From Crocinitomicaceae bacterium (GTDB taxonomy: Bacteria > Bacteroidota > Bacteroidia > Flavobacteriales_D > Crocinitomicaceae): a stretch of 64,000 nucleotides of DNA. A model generated the notes under the pieces. It was not told the DNA's origin, made no database searches, and saw only the letters and a list, made by a program, of their open reading frames with translations. This document shows positions 1-9,475 of this stretch, piece by piece. The stretch spans positions 1 to 64,000 of the forward strand of contig JABURP010000116.1 of NCBI GenBank assembly GCA_014762645.1, written 5' to 3'. Position 1 is the stretch's first letter, and each line of letters begins with the position of its first letter. The position numbers were made by a program, and so were the translations under genes.

Positions 1-1
1 T

Positions 2-613
2 ACATATGATTTATGGTTTCGTTGTGCAGCTATTCTTCAGGACATTGCGATACCTAAAACCAAACGATTTCACAAAGATGCAGGATGGACATTCCATGGT
101 CACGAAGATCTGGGCGCCAGAATGGTTCCTCGCATATTTAAGCGGCTAAAACTGCCACTTGATGCGAAGATGAAATACGTACAAAAATTGGTGCGCCTTC
201 ATTTAAGACCCATTGCTCTGGTAAGTGGTTCAGTGACAGATACCGCAGTTAGAAGGTTGTTATTTGAAGCCGGTGATGACATTGATGATCTCATGACGCT
301 TTGTAATGCTGACATTACAACGAAAAATGAGTTCAAGATGAAAAAATATCGCACTAATTTTGAAAAAGTGCGTAAAAAACTCAAAGACGTTGAAGAAAAA
401 GATCAAATTAGAAACTTCCAACCACCTATATCCGGTAAAGAAATTATGGAGATCTTTAATTTGGAGCCAAGTAAAATAGTTGGGGAGCTAAAAAATGAAA
501 TAAAAGAAGCGATTCTGGAAGGTCAAATTAAGAATGATTACAATGAAGCTTACAACTTGCTGATTCAAGTAGCAAAGAAGCAAGGCATAGAGGTTCCAAA
601 GCGCTCTAAGTAA
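2..613 (+). CDS. cca: CCA tRNA nucleotidyltransferase, C-terminal part (5' end outside window)
   Basis: This is the 3' part of a gene whose frame is open to the left edge. The enzyme adds or repairs the CCA end of tRNAs in the cytoplasm. What remains is the HD-type domain followed by the helical tRNA-binding tail: [14 protein letters not shown], then [16 protein letters not shown] and [18 protein letters not shown], which are typical of Bacteroidota CCA enzymes, and the tail [13 protein letters not shown]. The nucleotidyltransferase head lies upstream of the window. One oddity: where relatives have the signature LHDI at the start of the HD domain, the codons here read CTT CAG GAC ATT, giving LQDI, so the metal-binding His is replaced by Gln. 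The TAA stop is at 611-613. Identification is firm; full-length integrity cannot be judged. Confidence 0.9.
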   Translation, partial: TYDLWFRCAAILQDIAIPKTKRFHKDAGWTFHGHEDLGARMVPRIFKRLKLPLDAKMKYVQKLVRLHLRPIALVSGSVTDTAVRRLLFEAGDDIDDLMTLCNADITTKNEFKMKKYRTNFEKVRKKLKDVEEKDQIRNFQPPISGKEIMEIFNLEPSKIVGELKNEIKEAILEGQIKNDYNEAYNLLIQVAKKQGIEVPKRSK

Positions 614-691
614 AAGATTTAAACATCAATCTCAACGTATTCATGTGGATAACTCTGGTAAGGCTAAGTTTACTTCATCCCTAATACCAAA

Positions 692-699
692 TACCTTTG
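692..699 (+). promoter_or_regulatory. Putative -7 promoter element (TACCTTTG)
   Basis: An exact match to the Bacteroidota -7 consensus TAnnTTTG, 28 bases before the ATG at 728. No clear -33 TTG was seen at the usual distance, so the assignment rests on one box. Confidence 0.4.
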
Positions 700-727
700 C
701 ATAATTAAAGGAATTATTTAATTCTTT

Positions 728-1273
728 ATGCTTGGAAATCTAATCAAACGCAAAATAGACGCAAATAGACTTGCTAATATATTTGTGAACTCAATTCTCC
801 AAATTACCGAACATGGTTTTGAAGACATCAAAGAAATGATTCGGGAGGATAGTGCGTTTAAGAAAAATCCAAACGTAACAGAACAACACGCTGACAATTT
901 CCTTTTAATTATCACAGTAGGTAACCTGGAGTTTTTGGACGATCATTTTGAAGTAGATGAGGCAGCTGAAATTCGAAAGCTTATTATTGAAAAATTTGCA
1001 AACATATACGGAGTGACGTATCGTGAATTTGAGGATTGGTTGTCCCAAACCAGAAGCTTTATTTCTAGTGTCAATCATCCATCCAAGAATATGCTCTACG
1101 GTATGTCTAAAGCCATTTTTCACAAATTTGGCCTCAACGATTACCAGGAGGATTACTTTCGAACGCTTAAAACACCGAATCCTCTTTTCCTTAAACGAAT
1201 GGACGATATTATGTCCAACTTTCTATGGGATTGGGATCAGTTTTTCAAGAAGCACAAGTTTCATTTGAACTAA
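728..1273 (+). CDS. Conserved hypothetical protein, 181 aa
   Basis: I do not recognise the family. The protein is soluble and mostly helical by composition, with no signal peptide or membrane segment. It is rich in Phe and charged residues, and ends in a Trp/Phe/Lys-rich stretch (LWDWDQFFKKHKF). The ATG at 728 is the first in the frame after a TACCTTTG promoter-like box at 692-699. It lies 114 bases downstream of the CCA-enzyme gene and about 100 bases upstream of a large secreted protease on the same strand, so it is probably transcribed alone. Codon use resembles its neighbours. No function is proposed. Confidence 0.75.
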   Translation: MLGNLIKRKIDANRLANIFVNSILQITEHGFEDIKEMIREDSAFKKNPNVTEQHADNFLLIITVGNLEFLDDHFEVDEAAEIRKLIIEKFANIYGVTYREFEDWLSQTRSFISSVNHPSKNMLYGMSKAIFHKFGLNDYQEDYFRTLKTPNPLFLKRMDDIMSNFLWDWDQFFKKHKFHLN

Positions 1274-1370
1274 ATTAACCGTTAATCCTGTTCATAATTA
1301 GGGCTTTATCTTTCTGAAAGGTCAAATAAAATTAGTATCTTAAGCCCTCAAATTTTCAAAACTTTCATCC

Positions 1371-4300
1371 ATGAAAAAAATTTACTTTTCCCTGGCGTCA
1401 CTTCTGATGCTGAATATCGGTTTTGCTCAGGTGAACACGAACCAAAATCACCAAACACCGATTAACAATGGGGTTACGGTTAAAACCAGCACCTCAATAC
1501 CTCAATTAACAACTATTAATTCTTCTGGAGGAAATGTAAACGGCATTTCTACTACCCAGCAGATCAATGAAGATCCGGGACATGATTATTGCCCAACTCA
1601 TGATGTTACAAAAGCTCATTTTGAAGAAATGGGACTTTGGGCGGATTATCAACAGAGTTATCAGGAGGGTATCCAGCAATCCCAAAATTATACTCAAAAT
1701 AAAACTCCGGGTACCAATACAATTGCTGTAATCTTCCATGTTGTTCATGAAGGTGAACCATTAGGTACGGGAACGAATGTTTCCAATGCAGCAATTATGA
1801 ACGTATTTAATGATCTGGTTGAAGATTATTCATTAACTAATGCGGATCAATCATTGGCAAGGACCGGATTAGGTTTTAATCCCTCAAACCCTGGAATTAA
1901 CTTTTGTTTAGCAACACAGGACCCTAATGGAGTCCCATTAACAGAAACGGGAGTTGTCAGAGTTCAAACAACGGAAACATGGTTTGATCCAGATGATCCA
2001 AGTGAACAAAACGCTATGAAATCAGCTCCGCTGGGTTCTCCTATATGGGATCGAGATGATTATTTGAATGTTTGGATTTGTGATATCTCTAATGGTGCCA
2101 GTTCAGGTACCGCTGGATATGCTTACGTCCCTACGACATCTTTTTTACCAAATTCTTCTATTGACGGAATTGTAATTGACTACAACCTAGGTGTAAATAA
2201 TGATAACGTATTAACCCATGAAGTTGGTCACTACCTTGGACTGTATCATACCTGGGGGTCCGGAGGATGCACGGTTGGTACAGATGATGGATTTACAGAT
2301 ACTCCACATACACCGGGGCCTTCATTTAATTTTGCTAACTCATGTAATTTCAGTGCAGGTCAACAGAATTGTGCTGGTATAGAAACACAGTTTGAAAATT
2401 ATATGGATTACTCCAACTGTACCGTAATGTTTACGCAAGAGCAATCCAATTATATGAATACCATACTTTCTGGAGTACGAAGTTCACTCTTACTTTCTCC
2501 AGGGTGTGACCCAGCAGGTCCACCGATTTGTGCTTTTTCATCATCTCCAATGGGACCGGCTCCCGTTGTTGTGGGTACAAACGGAACGGTTGTGTTTATA
2601 GATGAATCTACTGGTGCACCAACTTCCTGGAACTGGACCATATCCGGTGTACAAGGCACGGACTGGGATTTCACGGGTGGAACAACTGCAAGTTCTCAAA
2701 ACCCAGAAGTTACTTTCTATAATGTAGGTTTATATACCATTACACTAACTGCTACCAATTCATTTGGAACTTGTAGTGGGCTCACAGAAACAGATTACGT
2801 ACAAGTGGTTTCCCCGGCAGCAGGTACAGCCTGTGACACCTTAAGAAACTGGGACCCTGCTGATGCTGATCTCAATGGATATTTCACCTATAACCCAGCA
2901 GCTGGTGGTTGGGGAGGATACCCTGGACATTGCGATAATAATGGAACAGGATTGACTTCCGTGGCTTATGCTGAAAACTTTAACTATGTCGGAACTGCAG
3001 AAGTAAGAAGATTGAGATTTCCGGTTTTCCAGGCCGACACGCTCACCGCTTCATCAACGGTTACTTTCACAATTTGGGATGATGATGGTGCTGGTGGTAT
3101 TCCAGGAACCGTTTTAGCAACCGAAGCAATACCGGTTGGAGATTTGAATGTTGGCTTTTTTAATGAAATTGATTTTACAACTCCGGCGTCTGTCACTGGT
3201 GGATTCTGGGCAGGATTTCAGTTGGAATACGGTGCAGATCAAGACACTTTGCTACTTGGTATGACGAACACTATTGCTGGTGGTGTTGATTCTTATTATA
3301 GTGATATCACGGGAATTGGTTGGTTTGATATGTCAGGTATTGGTATCACCGGTTCAATTGCAATGGATGTTCTATTGTCTAACGGACCTGCTCCTGTTGC
3401 CGATATGCAATTTAGTGATGCAGCTGTTTGTCCGGGTGGTGATATTACTGTAAACGGATCTAATTCAACCAATACTACTGATTATTACTGGTATCAAACG
3501 GATGATCCTTTTACAACAATTATTAATTCGAATTTCACAGCAGGTACAACTTTCAATTTCCCTGGACCTGCAGGAAATTATGCTATTTATCTCTTTGCAG
3601 ATGGTTCGTGTATGACAGATGGTCTTGTGCTACCGGTTACCGTTTATAACGCAGTAACGGCAAGCGTCAATGTAACAAATACGACCTGTGGAAATAACAA
3701 CGGGGCCGTAACAATTACAGGAGCAGCTGGTGGTGATGGAACTTATGAATACAGTTTGGATGGTGTAAATTATCAAGCTGGAAACACGTTCTCTACTTTA
3801 CCGTCAGGAAATTATACGGCTTACGTCAGAACCTCAGGTGATGCCTGTGAAGCTCAAATACCATTTACAATAAATAGCTCCACAGCTTTATCCGGATCAG
3901 TTTCACCAACCACTCAGGGAATTTGCCCTGGTAACAGTGCTACTTTAACAGCATCAGGCGGAACAACATATACCTGGTATGACGGAGCTACAGTAATTGG
4001 GTCTACAGCATCAATTAACGTGACCCCTACTGTTCAAACACAATATACGGTTGAGATTTCTGACGGTACATGTACAGATATCCAATATTCAACAGTAAAT
4101 GTTTATCCAAACCCGGTTGTAAACGCAGGTGTAGATCAAACTGTTTGTTCAGGAACCAGTGTTACGCTGACAGCATCAGGAGCGTCTTCTTACAGCTGGG
4201 ATAATGGAGTTACGGACGGAGTGTCATTTACACCAACAGCGACGACAACTTATACAGTAACAGGTACAGACGGCAACGGATGTCAAGACACGGATCAGGT

Positions 4301-5972
4301 TCTCGTAACTGTAAACCCTGTGCCTTCCACATCTAACCTTACTGAAGTTTGTAATGGAATAAATACTGAGTATACAGTAAGTTTTGACGTAACGGGTGGA
4401 ACTTCACCTTATACAGTAACAGGTGAGTCAGGATCGTTCTCAGGTTCAACATGGACTTCAGTTCTTATTCCTTCCGGGAATGCTTATAGTCTTACGGTCA
4501 CGGACCTTAATGGATGTTCTGCACCAGTTATTAACGGTACAAACAACTGTGGGTGTACAACTGATGCTGGGACCATGCAAACGGGTACGACAATTACAGT
4601 TTGTGGTACAGGTTCTGCAACAGCAACACATGATGGTAATCAAAACTTTGATGCCAATGACGTGATGGAGTTTTACCTGCACGATAATTCAGGTGTAAGT
4701 CTTGGTACTACGTTTGGGACCTCAACAACACCTACCTTCTCATTTGGTGGAGGTATGACTTATGGAACTACGTATTATATTTCAGCTGTTGTTGGAGATG
4801 ATGCCGGTGGAGGAACTGTGGATCTTGCTGATCCTTGTTTATCTGTTAGTGGCGGAACGCCGGTGGTATGGTACGATTTCCCTACAGTTAGTGCAGGATC
4901 TGATCAAACAGTTTGTGCCGGTGCGAGCGTTACGCTTTCAGGTTCTGGTGCATCATCATACACTTGGGATAATGGCGTTTCTAACGGAGTGTCATTTACA
5001 CCAACAGCTACAAATACATATACCGTAACTGGAACAGATGTTAACGGCTGTCAGAATACGGATCAGGTTGTTGTGACAGTGAACGCACTACCAACAATTA
5101 GTGGTGGACCAGACCAGTCTATCTGTATTGGTGATGCAGTAACTTTATCCGGATCTGGAGGAACTTCTTACACCTGGAACAATGGTGTTACAGATGGGGT
5201 TTCTTTTACTCCTAGCAGCACAATGACATACACTGTAACTGGAACAGACGCTAATGGATGTTCTAATACCGATCAGGTTGTGGTTGCTGTAAATCCTCTT
5301 CCGACAGTTGATGCTGGTGCAGATACAACAGTTTGTGGGCCAACGGATATCACCTTTACAGGATCAGGTGCATCAACCTATACATGGGACAATGGAGTCA
5401 CTGATGGAGTACCTTTCACTGTTTCAACGACAACAACATTTACCGTTACGGGAACAGATGCCAATGGATGTTCAAGTACTGATCAAATTACAGTAACAGT
5501 TGGAGCCGGACCTTCAATTACAGGTGTTGTAACACACGATACCGGATCATCAGACGGTGGTATTGACATTACCGTAACGGGTGGCACAGCTCCATATACC
5601 TATACATGGGATAATGGACCGACAAGTGAAGATCAAACTGGTTTAGCATTTGGTACATATACAGTAACAGTAACAGATGCAACGGGATGTTCCGTACAAC
5701 AATCATTTACAGTATTAAATACGGTTAGTGTAACGGATAACTCGGTTAATGAAGAATTACTGATATTCCCTAACCCGACAACAGGTGCATTTACTATTCA
5801 GCTTTCAGGGCAGTACGATCTGGCAATTACAGATGCCAGAGGAAGATTGATATTAACAAGATCTGCTAACGACAACTCGGAAATCGACCTTTCAGTTTAT
5901 GAAGGTGGCGTTTACTTCATTCGAATTTATAAGGATGGACAAACAGTTGTCAGAAAACTGATAATGGAATAA
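1371..5972 (+). CDS. Secreted M43-family (pappalysin-like) zinc metalloprotease with Ig-like repeats and T9SS sorting domain
   Basis: A predicted extracellular protease of 1533 residues. Residues 1-19 form a signal peptide. The catalytic domain (about 115-375) has HEVGHYLGLYH, with His283, Glu284, His287 and His293 as zinc ligands and general base, and a Met-turn Met345 in ENYMDYS, as in the cytophagalysin/pappalysin M43 family. A PKD-like domain follows (about 387-475). Next comes a long stalk with SprB-like and Ig-like modules, including a 70-residue module at about 915-984 and three tandem copies at 1171-1380. The end (about 1458-1533; LLIFPNPTTGAF ... GGVYFIRIYKDG ... VVRKLIME) is a type A T9SS sorting domain, so the protein should pass the inner membrane by Sec and the outer membrane by T9SS. 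A strong terminator follows at 5999-6031. The substrate is unknown. Confidence 0.9.
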   Translation: MKKIYFSLASLLMLNIGFAQVNTNQNHQTPINNGVTVKTSTSIPQLTTINSSGGNVNGISTTQQINEDPGHDYCPTHDVTKAHFEEMGLWADYQQSYQEGIQQSQNYTQNKTPGTNTIAVIFHVVHEGEPLGTGTNVSNAAIMNVFNDLVEDYSLTNADQSLARTGLGFNPSNPGINFCLATQDPNGVPLTETGVVRVQTTETWFDPDDPSEQNAMKSAPLGSPIWDRDDYLNVWICDISNGASSGTAGYAYVPTTSFLPNSSIDGIVIDYNLGVNNDNVLTHEVGHYLGLYHTWGSGGCTVGTDDGFTDTPHTPGPSFNFANSCNFSAGQQNCAGIETQFENYMDYSNCTVMFTQEQSNYMNTILSGVRSSLLLSPGCDPAGPPICAFSSSPMGPAPVVVGTNGTVVFIDESTGAPTSWNWTISGVQGTDWDFTGGTTASSQNPEVTFYNVGLYTITLTATNSFGTCSGLTETDYVQVVSPAAGTACDTLRNWDPADADLNGYFTYNPAAGGWGGYPGHCDNNGTGLTSVAYAENFNYVGTAEVRRLRFPVFQADTLTASSTVTFTIWDDDGAGGIPGTVLATEAIPVGDLNVGFFNEIDFTTPASVTGGFWAGFQLEYGADQDTLLLGMTNTIAGGVDSYYSDITGIGWFDMSGIGITGSIAMDVLLSNGPAPVADMQFSDAAVCPGGDITVNGSNSTNTTDYYWYQTDDPFTTIINSNFTAGTTFNFPGPAGNYAIYLFADGSCMTDGLVLPVTVYNAVTASVNVTNTTCGNNNGAVTITGAAGGDGTYEYSLDGVNYQAGNTFSTLPSGNYTAYVRTSGDACEAQIPFTINSSTALSGSVSPTTQGICPGNSATLTASGGTTYTWYDGATVIGSTASINVTPTVQTQYTVEISDGTCTDIQYSTVNVYPNPVVNAGVDQTVCSGTSVTLTASGASSYSWDNGVTDGVSFTPTATTTYTVTGTDGNGCQDTDQVLVTVNPVPSTSNLTEVCNGINTEYTVSFDVTGGTSPYTVTGESGSFSGSTWTSVLIPSGNAYSLTVTDLNGCSAPVINGTNNCGCTTDAGTMQTGTTITVCGTGSATATHDGNQNFDANDVMEFYLHDNSGVSLGTTFGTSTTPTFSFGGGMTYGTTYYISAVVGDDAGGGTVDLADPCLSVSGGTPVVWYDFPTVSAGSDQTVCAGASVTLSGSGASSYTWDNGVSNGVSFTPTATNTYTVTGTDVNGCQNTDQVVVTVNALPTISGGPDQSICIGDAVTLSGSGGTSYTWNNGVTDGVSFTPSSTMTYTVTGTDANGCSNTDQVVVAVNPLPTVDAGADTTVCGPTDITFTGSGASTYTWDNGVTDGVPFTVSTTTTFTVTGTDANGCSSTDQITVTVGAGPSITGVVTHDTGSSDGGIDITVTGGTAPYTYTWDNGPTSEDQTGLAFGTYTVTVTDATGCSVQQSFTVLNTVSVTDNSVNEELLIFPNPTTGAFTIQLSGQYDLAITDARGRLILTRSANDNSEIDLSVYEGGVYFIRIYKDGQTVVRKLIME
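4881..5510 (+). repeat. Three tandem 210-bp repeats (70-aa Ig-like modules) in the metalloprotease gene
   Basis: Copies begin at 4881, 5091 and 5301, each exactly 70 codons, opening with P-T-V/I and containing a Tyr/Thr-rich core (YTWDNGV ... FTP ... YTVTGTDANGC). A fourth, separated copy lies at about 4113-4322. They encode stalk domains of the secreted protease. DNA identity between copies is moderate. Confidence 0.85.
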
Positions 5973-5998
5973 CCTCCTAAGGTTTGATAAAGTTATAT

Positions 5999-6031
5999 AA
6001 ACCCGCGCTCATTATGAGTGCGGGTTTTTTT
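5999..6031 (+). terminator. Rho-independent terminator after the metalloprotease gene
   Basis: ACCCGC at 6001-6006 pairs with GCGGGT at 6020-6025. The stem continues through a G-T pair and CTCA/TGAG around a TTA loop, and a run of seven T follows. It lies 27 bases after the TAA stop. Confidence 0.9.
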
Positions 6032-6099
6032 GTTACTTTTTATTTATAATTGAATTCACATGATAACCGCATATACCAATGCAACGAAAACCAGAGGGT

Positions 6100-6140
6100 G
6101 AGAGCCACTTCTTGTAAAGGAGTGGTTCTCTTTTCTTTTA
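6100..6140 (+). terminator. Second hairpin with T-rich tail between convergent genes
   Basis: GAGAGCCACT at 6100-6109 pairs along all ten bases (one G-T) with AGTGGTTCTC at 6121-6130, and TTTTCTTTTA follows. On the plus strand it looks like a backup terminator. On the minus strand it sits 20 bases past the M28 peptidase stop but lacks a T-run in that direction. Confidence 0.6.
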
Positions 6141-6149
6141 GAAGAACTA

Positions 6150-7523
6150 TTAGAGGGTTTTATCCATCAAGTATATGATTGCGGCCATTGCTGCAGCACC
6201 AAGATGCAATTCGCGTTTATTTACATTTTCAAATACGTCTGCAGCTGAATGATGGTAATCAAAATAGCGTTGTGACGATATGGCCATCCCTAGCTGGATC
6301 ATATCCGGATAATATTCTTTAAGTGGTCGGATATCAACACCACTATACCCGGGTTTGAATTTGTACAATTGAAAGTCTTCCATCATGTCGGCGTACTGCA
6401 TTACCATTTGAACTTGTTTATCTGTTCCCCATACATCAAACCCGATCGGAAGAAAACCTCCACGGTCCGATTCTATGGCACAAATATGTTCTTCTCCCTT
6501 TTCATGAGCAATCCGTGCGTAGTTTTTACCGCCAAAATTGCCGTTTTCTTCATTCATAAACAACACACAACGTAAGGTGTGCTTAGGTTGATACCCCAGT
6601 TTTTTAAGAATTCTCAATGCTTCTATACTATGCACTACTCCTGCACCATCATCATGTGCTCCCTCTCCCACATCCCATGAATCAAGATGACCACCAAACG
6701 TAATAATCTTATTGTCCTGGTTACCGGTCATTTCAGCAATGACATTGTGAGATATTTCATTTTCATAATGTCTGCAGTCCATCTCTAATTTTAACATCAC
6801 TTTACCTTTAGACACCCATTCAGCCAGGATGTCAGCATCTACAGTACTTATTGCAGCAGCCGGGATACTGTCCACACCTTCCTCATACCTGGTTGACCCT
6901 GTATGCGGATGTTCATCTGTTGAAGATGCTAGTGATCGTATTACCACTGCCTTCGCCTCTAACTTTCCAGCCTCATTGGCGCCAATGTGCCGCTGAGCAA
7001 TACATGCGCCATAAGCCCTAAATGTCTGCAACAACTTTTGATCAAATGCCTTATTGAAAAAAACGATTTTCCCTTTAATCTCCTCTTTTCCCAATTCGTT
7101 CATTTCTTCAATTGAATTCACCATAACAACCTCCCCTTCCATCAAACCATTTGTTCCGACAGATCCTCCTAAAGCAAGTACATGCATTTTGGCAACATCT
7201 CCCTGCTCATTTTCTATCCAGCATGATTCAGTGGTTCCTCTTTCCCAGTGCGGAACTTCTATTTCTTGAAGATATACCTTATCAAACTCATATGATTCCA
7301 GCACTTTCTTGCCCCACTTAACAGCCATTTTTGCTTCAGCTGAACCAGTAATTCTTGCACCTACATCCTTGCAAAGGGATCTCAGGTTTTCATACGCTTC
7401 TCCATTTTCCAGTGCCTCATCAAAAATCATACGCACGAATATGGAATCGTCATTGGGTTGTCCTTCTTTTCCATAAGACAGGACTGTTATACAAATACTT
7501 AGGGTGAGAAATAGTGACTTCAT
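6150..7523 (-). CDS. M28-family zinc aminopeptidase/carboxypeptidase (PGCP-like), exported
   Basis: A predicted exported dinuclear-zinc exopeptidase, about 457 aa. The N-terminus MKSLFLTLSICITVLSYG is a signal peptide; the ATG at 7523 is preferred over a TTG three codons upstream. Catalytic-domain motifs are GGHLDSWDVGEGAHDDGAG (His and bridging Asp of the zinc site), FMNEENGNFGG (catalytic Glu pair) and FDYHHSAADVFENVN (C-terminal His ligand), in the order expected for the M28 family. An inserted PA-like domain lies between the signal peptide and the catalytic domain. The arrangement is closest to plasma glutamate carboxypeptidase-like enzymes. It is the last gene of a minus-strand run (MFS, rlmB, glycosyltransferase, M28), 31 bases after the preceding stop. 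The peptide substrate is unknown. Confidence 0.88.
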   Translation of the reverse strand: MKSLFLTLSICITVLSYGKEGQPNDDSIFVRMIFDEALENGEAYENLRSLCKDVGARITGSAEAKMAVKWGKKVLESYEFDKVYLQEIEVPHWERGTTESCWIENEQGDVAKMHVLALGGSVGTNGLMEGEVVMVNSIEEMNELGKEEIKGKIVFFNKAFDQKLLQTFRAYGACIAQRHIGANEAGKLEAKAVVIRSLASSTDEHPHTGSTRYEEGVDSIPAAAISTVDADILAEWVSKGKVMLKLEMDCRHYENEISHNVIAEMTGNQDNKIITFGGHLDSWDVGEGAHDDGAGVVHSIEALRILKKLGYQPKHTLRCVLFMNEENGNFGGKNYARIAHEKGEEHICAIESDRGGFLPIGFDVWGTDKQVQMVMQYADMMEDFQLYKFKPGYSGVDIRPLKEYYPDMIQLGMAISSQRYFDYHHSAADVFENVNKRELHLGAAAMAAIIYLMDKTL

Positions 7524-7554
7524 AAGCACCAAAGATATAGAAAATGAACTTTGC

Positions 7555-9474
7555 TTAGTTCCAGATATTATCGTAGACTTCTATTACCATCCGTGTAATA
7601 TATACTGGTTGATCCGGGTTTCTACTCCAAACGCCGATCTTCAGCTGATCAGTTTCCCTTAGAAAATCGGGGATTTTAAATACGAAATAACCTTCTCCGG
7701 CAGTTTCGATCATTCGTTCCAAATCCCTTCCTTGCCAAAAAGGCTCACCACGATATTCCAGTACCTGATTATTCCGTGTGCCATTCACGGATGCGGTTAG
7801 CTGTGCTCCTTCAGATAAGACAGCTTGTACTGAAACTTTGATGTACTTCGAAAACGGATCTTCAATTTTGTTGAGTAAAAATTCATAATGAGGACCGTAA
7901 TTATTTTCTCCGGAAATAAGGTATCCCTTAGCAATTTTCATAGTTGAATCCTGGTCATAAAGTGTGTCTCTACTAAATAGTTTTTCATCCAAAATCCAGC
8001 CTTTGGTGTTGTTTTCATCAAAGTATGCAAGTGTTGCTTTTTGTTGTGTCAGACCATTTGGCTGTTTTCGTGACAATAAGAACACTGCTGCATTGTTGTA
8101 TTTTTTGTATTCCACAATGGTTGGATAAAACTCTTTACACGTCTCAAATACTTGCGGTAATGTCAATCGCGCAGAATATCCGACAATGCAATAGTCTTCC
8201 TCTCTATCTAACAAATCCTCACGCAGCTTAACAGCATCCCCGAATTCAAGTACATCCCAATCAAAATGTATTTGCTCGCCCCACTGATTAGCGTAAAAAT
8301 TCATGTAGTTCGGATTGTTGATATTGTAAACCGTATAGATATTTTCCTCGCCATAATCCTCGTTCCACCGGGTGATATCCACCGCTACTTCTCTAAATAG
8401 TTCATAATGCATATTCCCAAAAAGATCTTTTTCTCGTGTAGTTGATGTTGCCAATACTATCATCAGAACAGAAAAGAGCACTCCCTGATATTTAAAACGA
8501 GATAACATATAACTCAATGGGATCAATAAAAACGGAAATGCAAATAACATTACTGGGTATTTCAAAACGGGTGTACTTACCAGAGAATAGACATGTGCCA
8601 CTATATAAATACCAAAAAACCAGATTACTGATAGTATCAGTACTTGTGTCTTCAATATCTTCGGATTTCGATTTAAAATAACAGACAGTAACAGGGTAAT
8701 TCCAATTGTTCCAATTATCCACCAGGATTCATTAAAAGCATAAAATATAAAATGTAACAACCAATCGCTCTCTGGTGGACCTAACCATTGTAATCCTCCA
8801 ACACTTAATTGATATTGAGTTATAGCAACATGAGGTAGGTACAGAATAATTGCCAATCCGGCTGCCAGCAACACAAATTTGAATTTTGTTTTTTTTATAA
8901 AGAGTAAACCTGAAAAACCTATCCAGCCAACAAATAAGAAGGCAAAATGATGTGTATACATGGCTGCTGCCAATGAAATCCCCATTAAAATGGCGTATTT
9001 GTAACCTGCCTTTTTGTCAAAGAGTAACTTTAAATAAAACCAGGCACTGAGTAGACAAAACAGCAAACCAGGGCTGTAGGGTCTGGCAAATTCAGAATTG
9101 AGAATAGGAAAATAAAGTAAGGATAAGAAAATGGCCGCGATAAGACCTGTGGATCTGTTCACCCATTTATTTCCAATCAGGAAAATTATCAACACCGAAA
9201 GTGTTCCGCAAAGGACAAATGGAAAGCGCATGAATAACTCATTTGTTCCTCCCAGGAGTGACCAAGCCTTCATGAAGAGCTGAACACCTGCCGGGTGCAT
9301 ATCACCTGTTTTTACCCCGAATTCAATCAAATCTGAAAAATTATCATATTGAAGTCGGTTAATAGCGCTTAACTCATCATTTGAATAGGAATGTGTAAAT
9401 GAAATAGTAAATCGCAAGACGAATCCCACCACCAAAATGATGATAATATCCATATTACGCTTTAAACTTTTCAT
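7555..9474 (-). CDS. GT-C fold membrane glycosyltransferase (GT39/ArnT-like)
   Basis: A 639-residue multi-pass membrane protein. It begins with a transmembrane helix (MDIIIILVVGFVLRF) followed by the acidic periplasmic loop SNDELSAINR and DMHPAG, as in PMT/ArnT-type GT-C enzymes that take a sugar from a polyprenyl-phosphate donor. About ten more hydrophobic segments follow up to about residue 350. The C-terminal third is soluble and beta-rich (about 370-639) and probably periplasmic. It starts one base after the rlmB stop, so the two are surely co-transcribed. The acceptor (protein, lipid or polysaccharide) cannot be told from sequence. GT-C membership is likely, exact specificity unknown. 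Confidence 0.75.
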   Translation of the reverse strand: MKSLKRNMDIIIILVVGFVLRFTISFTHSYSNDELSAINRLQYDNFSDLIEFGVKTGDMHPAGVQLFMKAWSLLGGTNELFMRFPFVLCGTLSVLIIFLIGNKWVNRSTGLIAAIFLSLLYFPILNSEFARPYSPGLLFCLLSAWFYLKLLFDKKAGYKYAILMGISLAAAMYTHHFAFLFVGWIGFSGLLFIKKTKFKFVLLAAGLAIILYLPHVAITQYQLSVGGLQWLGPPESDWLLHFIFYAFNESWWIIGTIGITLLLSVILNRNPKILKTQVLILSVIWFFGIYIVAHVYSLVSTPVLKYPVMLFAFPFLLIPLSYMLSRFKYQGVLFSVLMIVLATSTTREKDLFGNMHYELFREVAVDITRWNEDYGEENIYTVYNINNPNYMNFYANQWGEQIHFDWDVLEFGDAVKLREDLLDREEDYCIVGYSARLTLPQVFETCKEFYPTIVEYKKYNNAAVFLLSRKQPNGLTQQKATLAYFDENNTKGWILDEKLFSRDTLYDQDSTMKIAKGYLISGENNYGPHYEFLLNKIEDPFSKYIKVSVQAVLSEGAQLTASVNGTRNNQVLEYRGEPFWQGRDLERMIETAGEGYFVFKIPDFLRETDQLKIGVWSRNPDQPVYITRMVIEVYDNIWN

Positions 9475-9475
9475 A

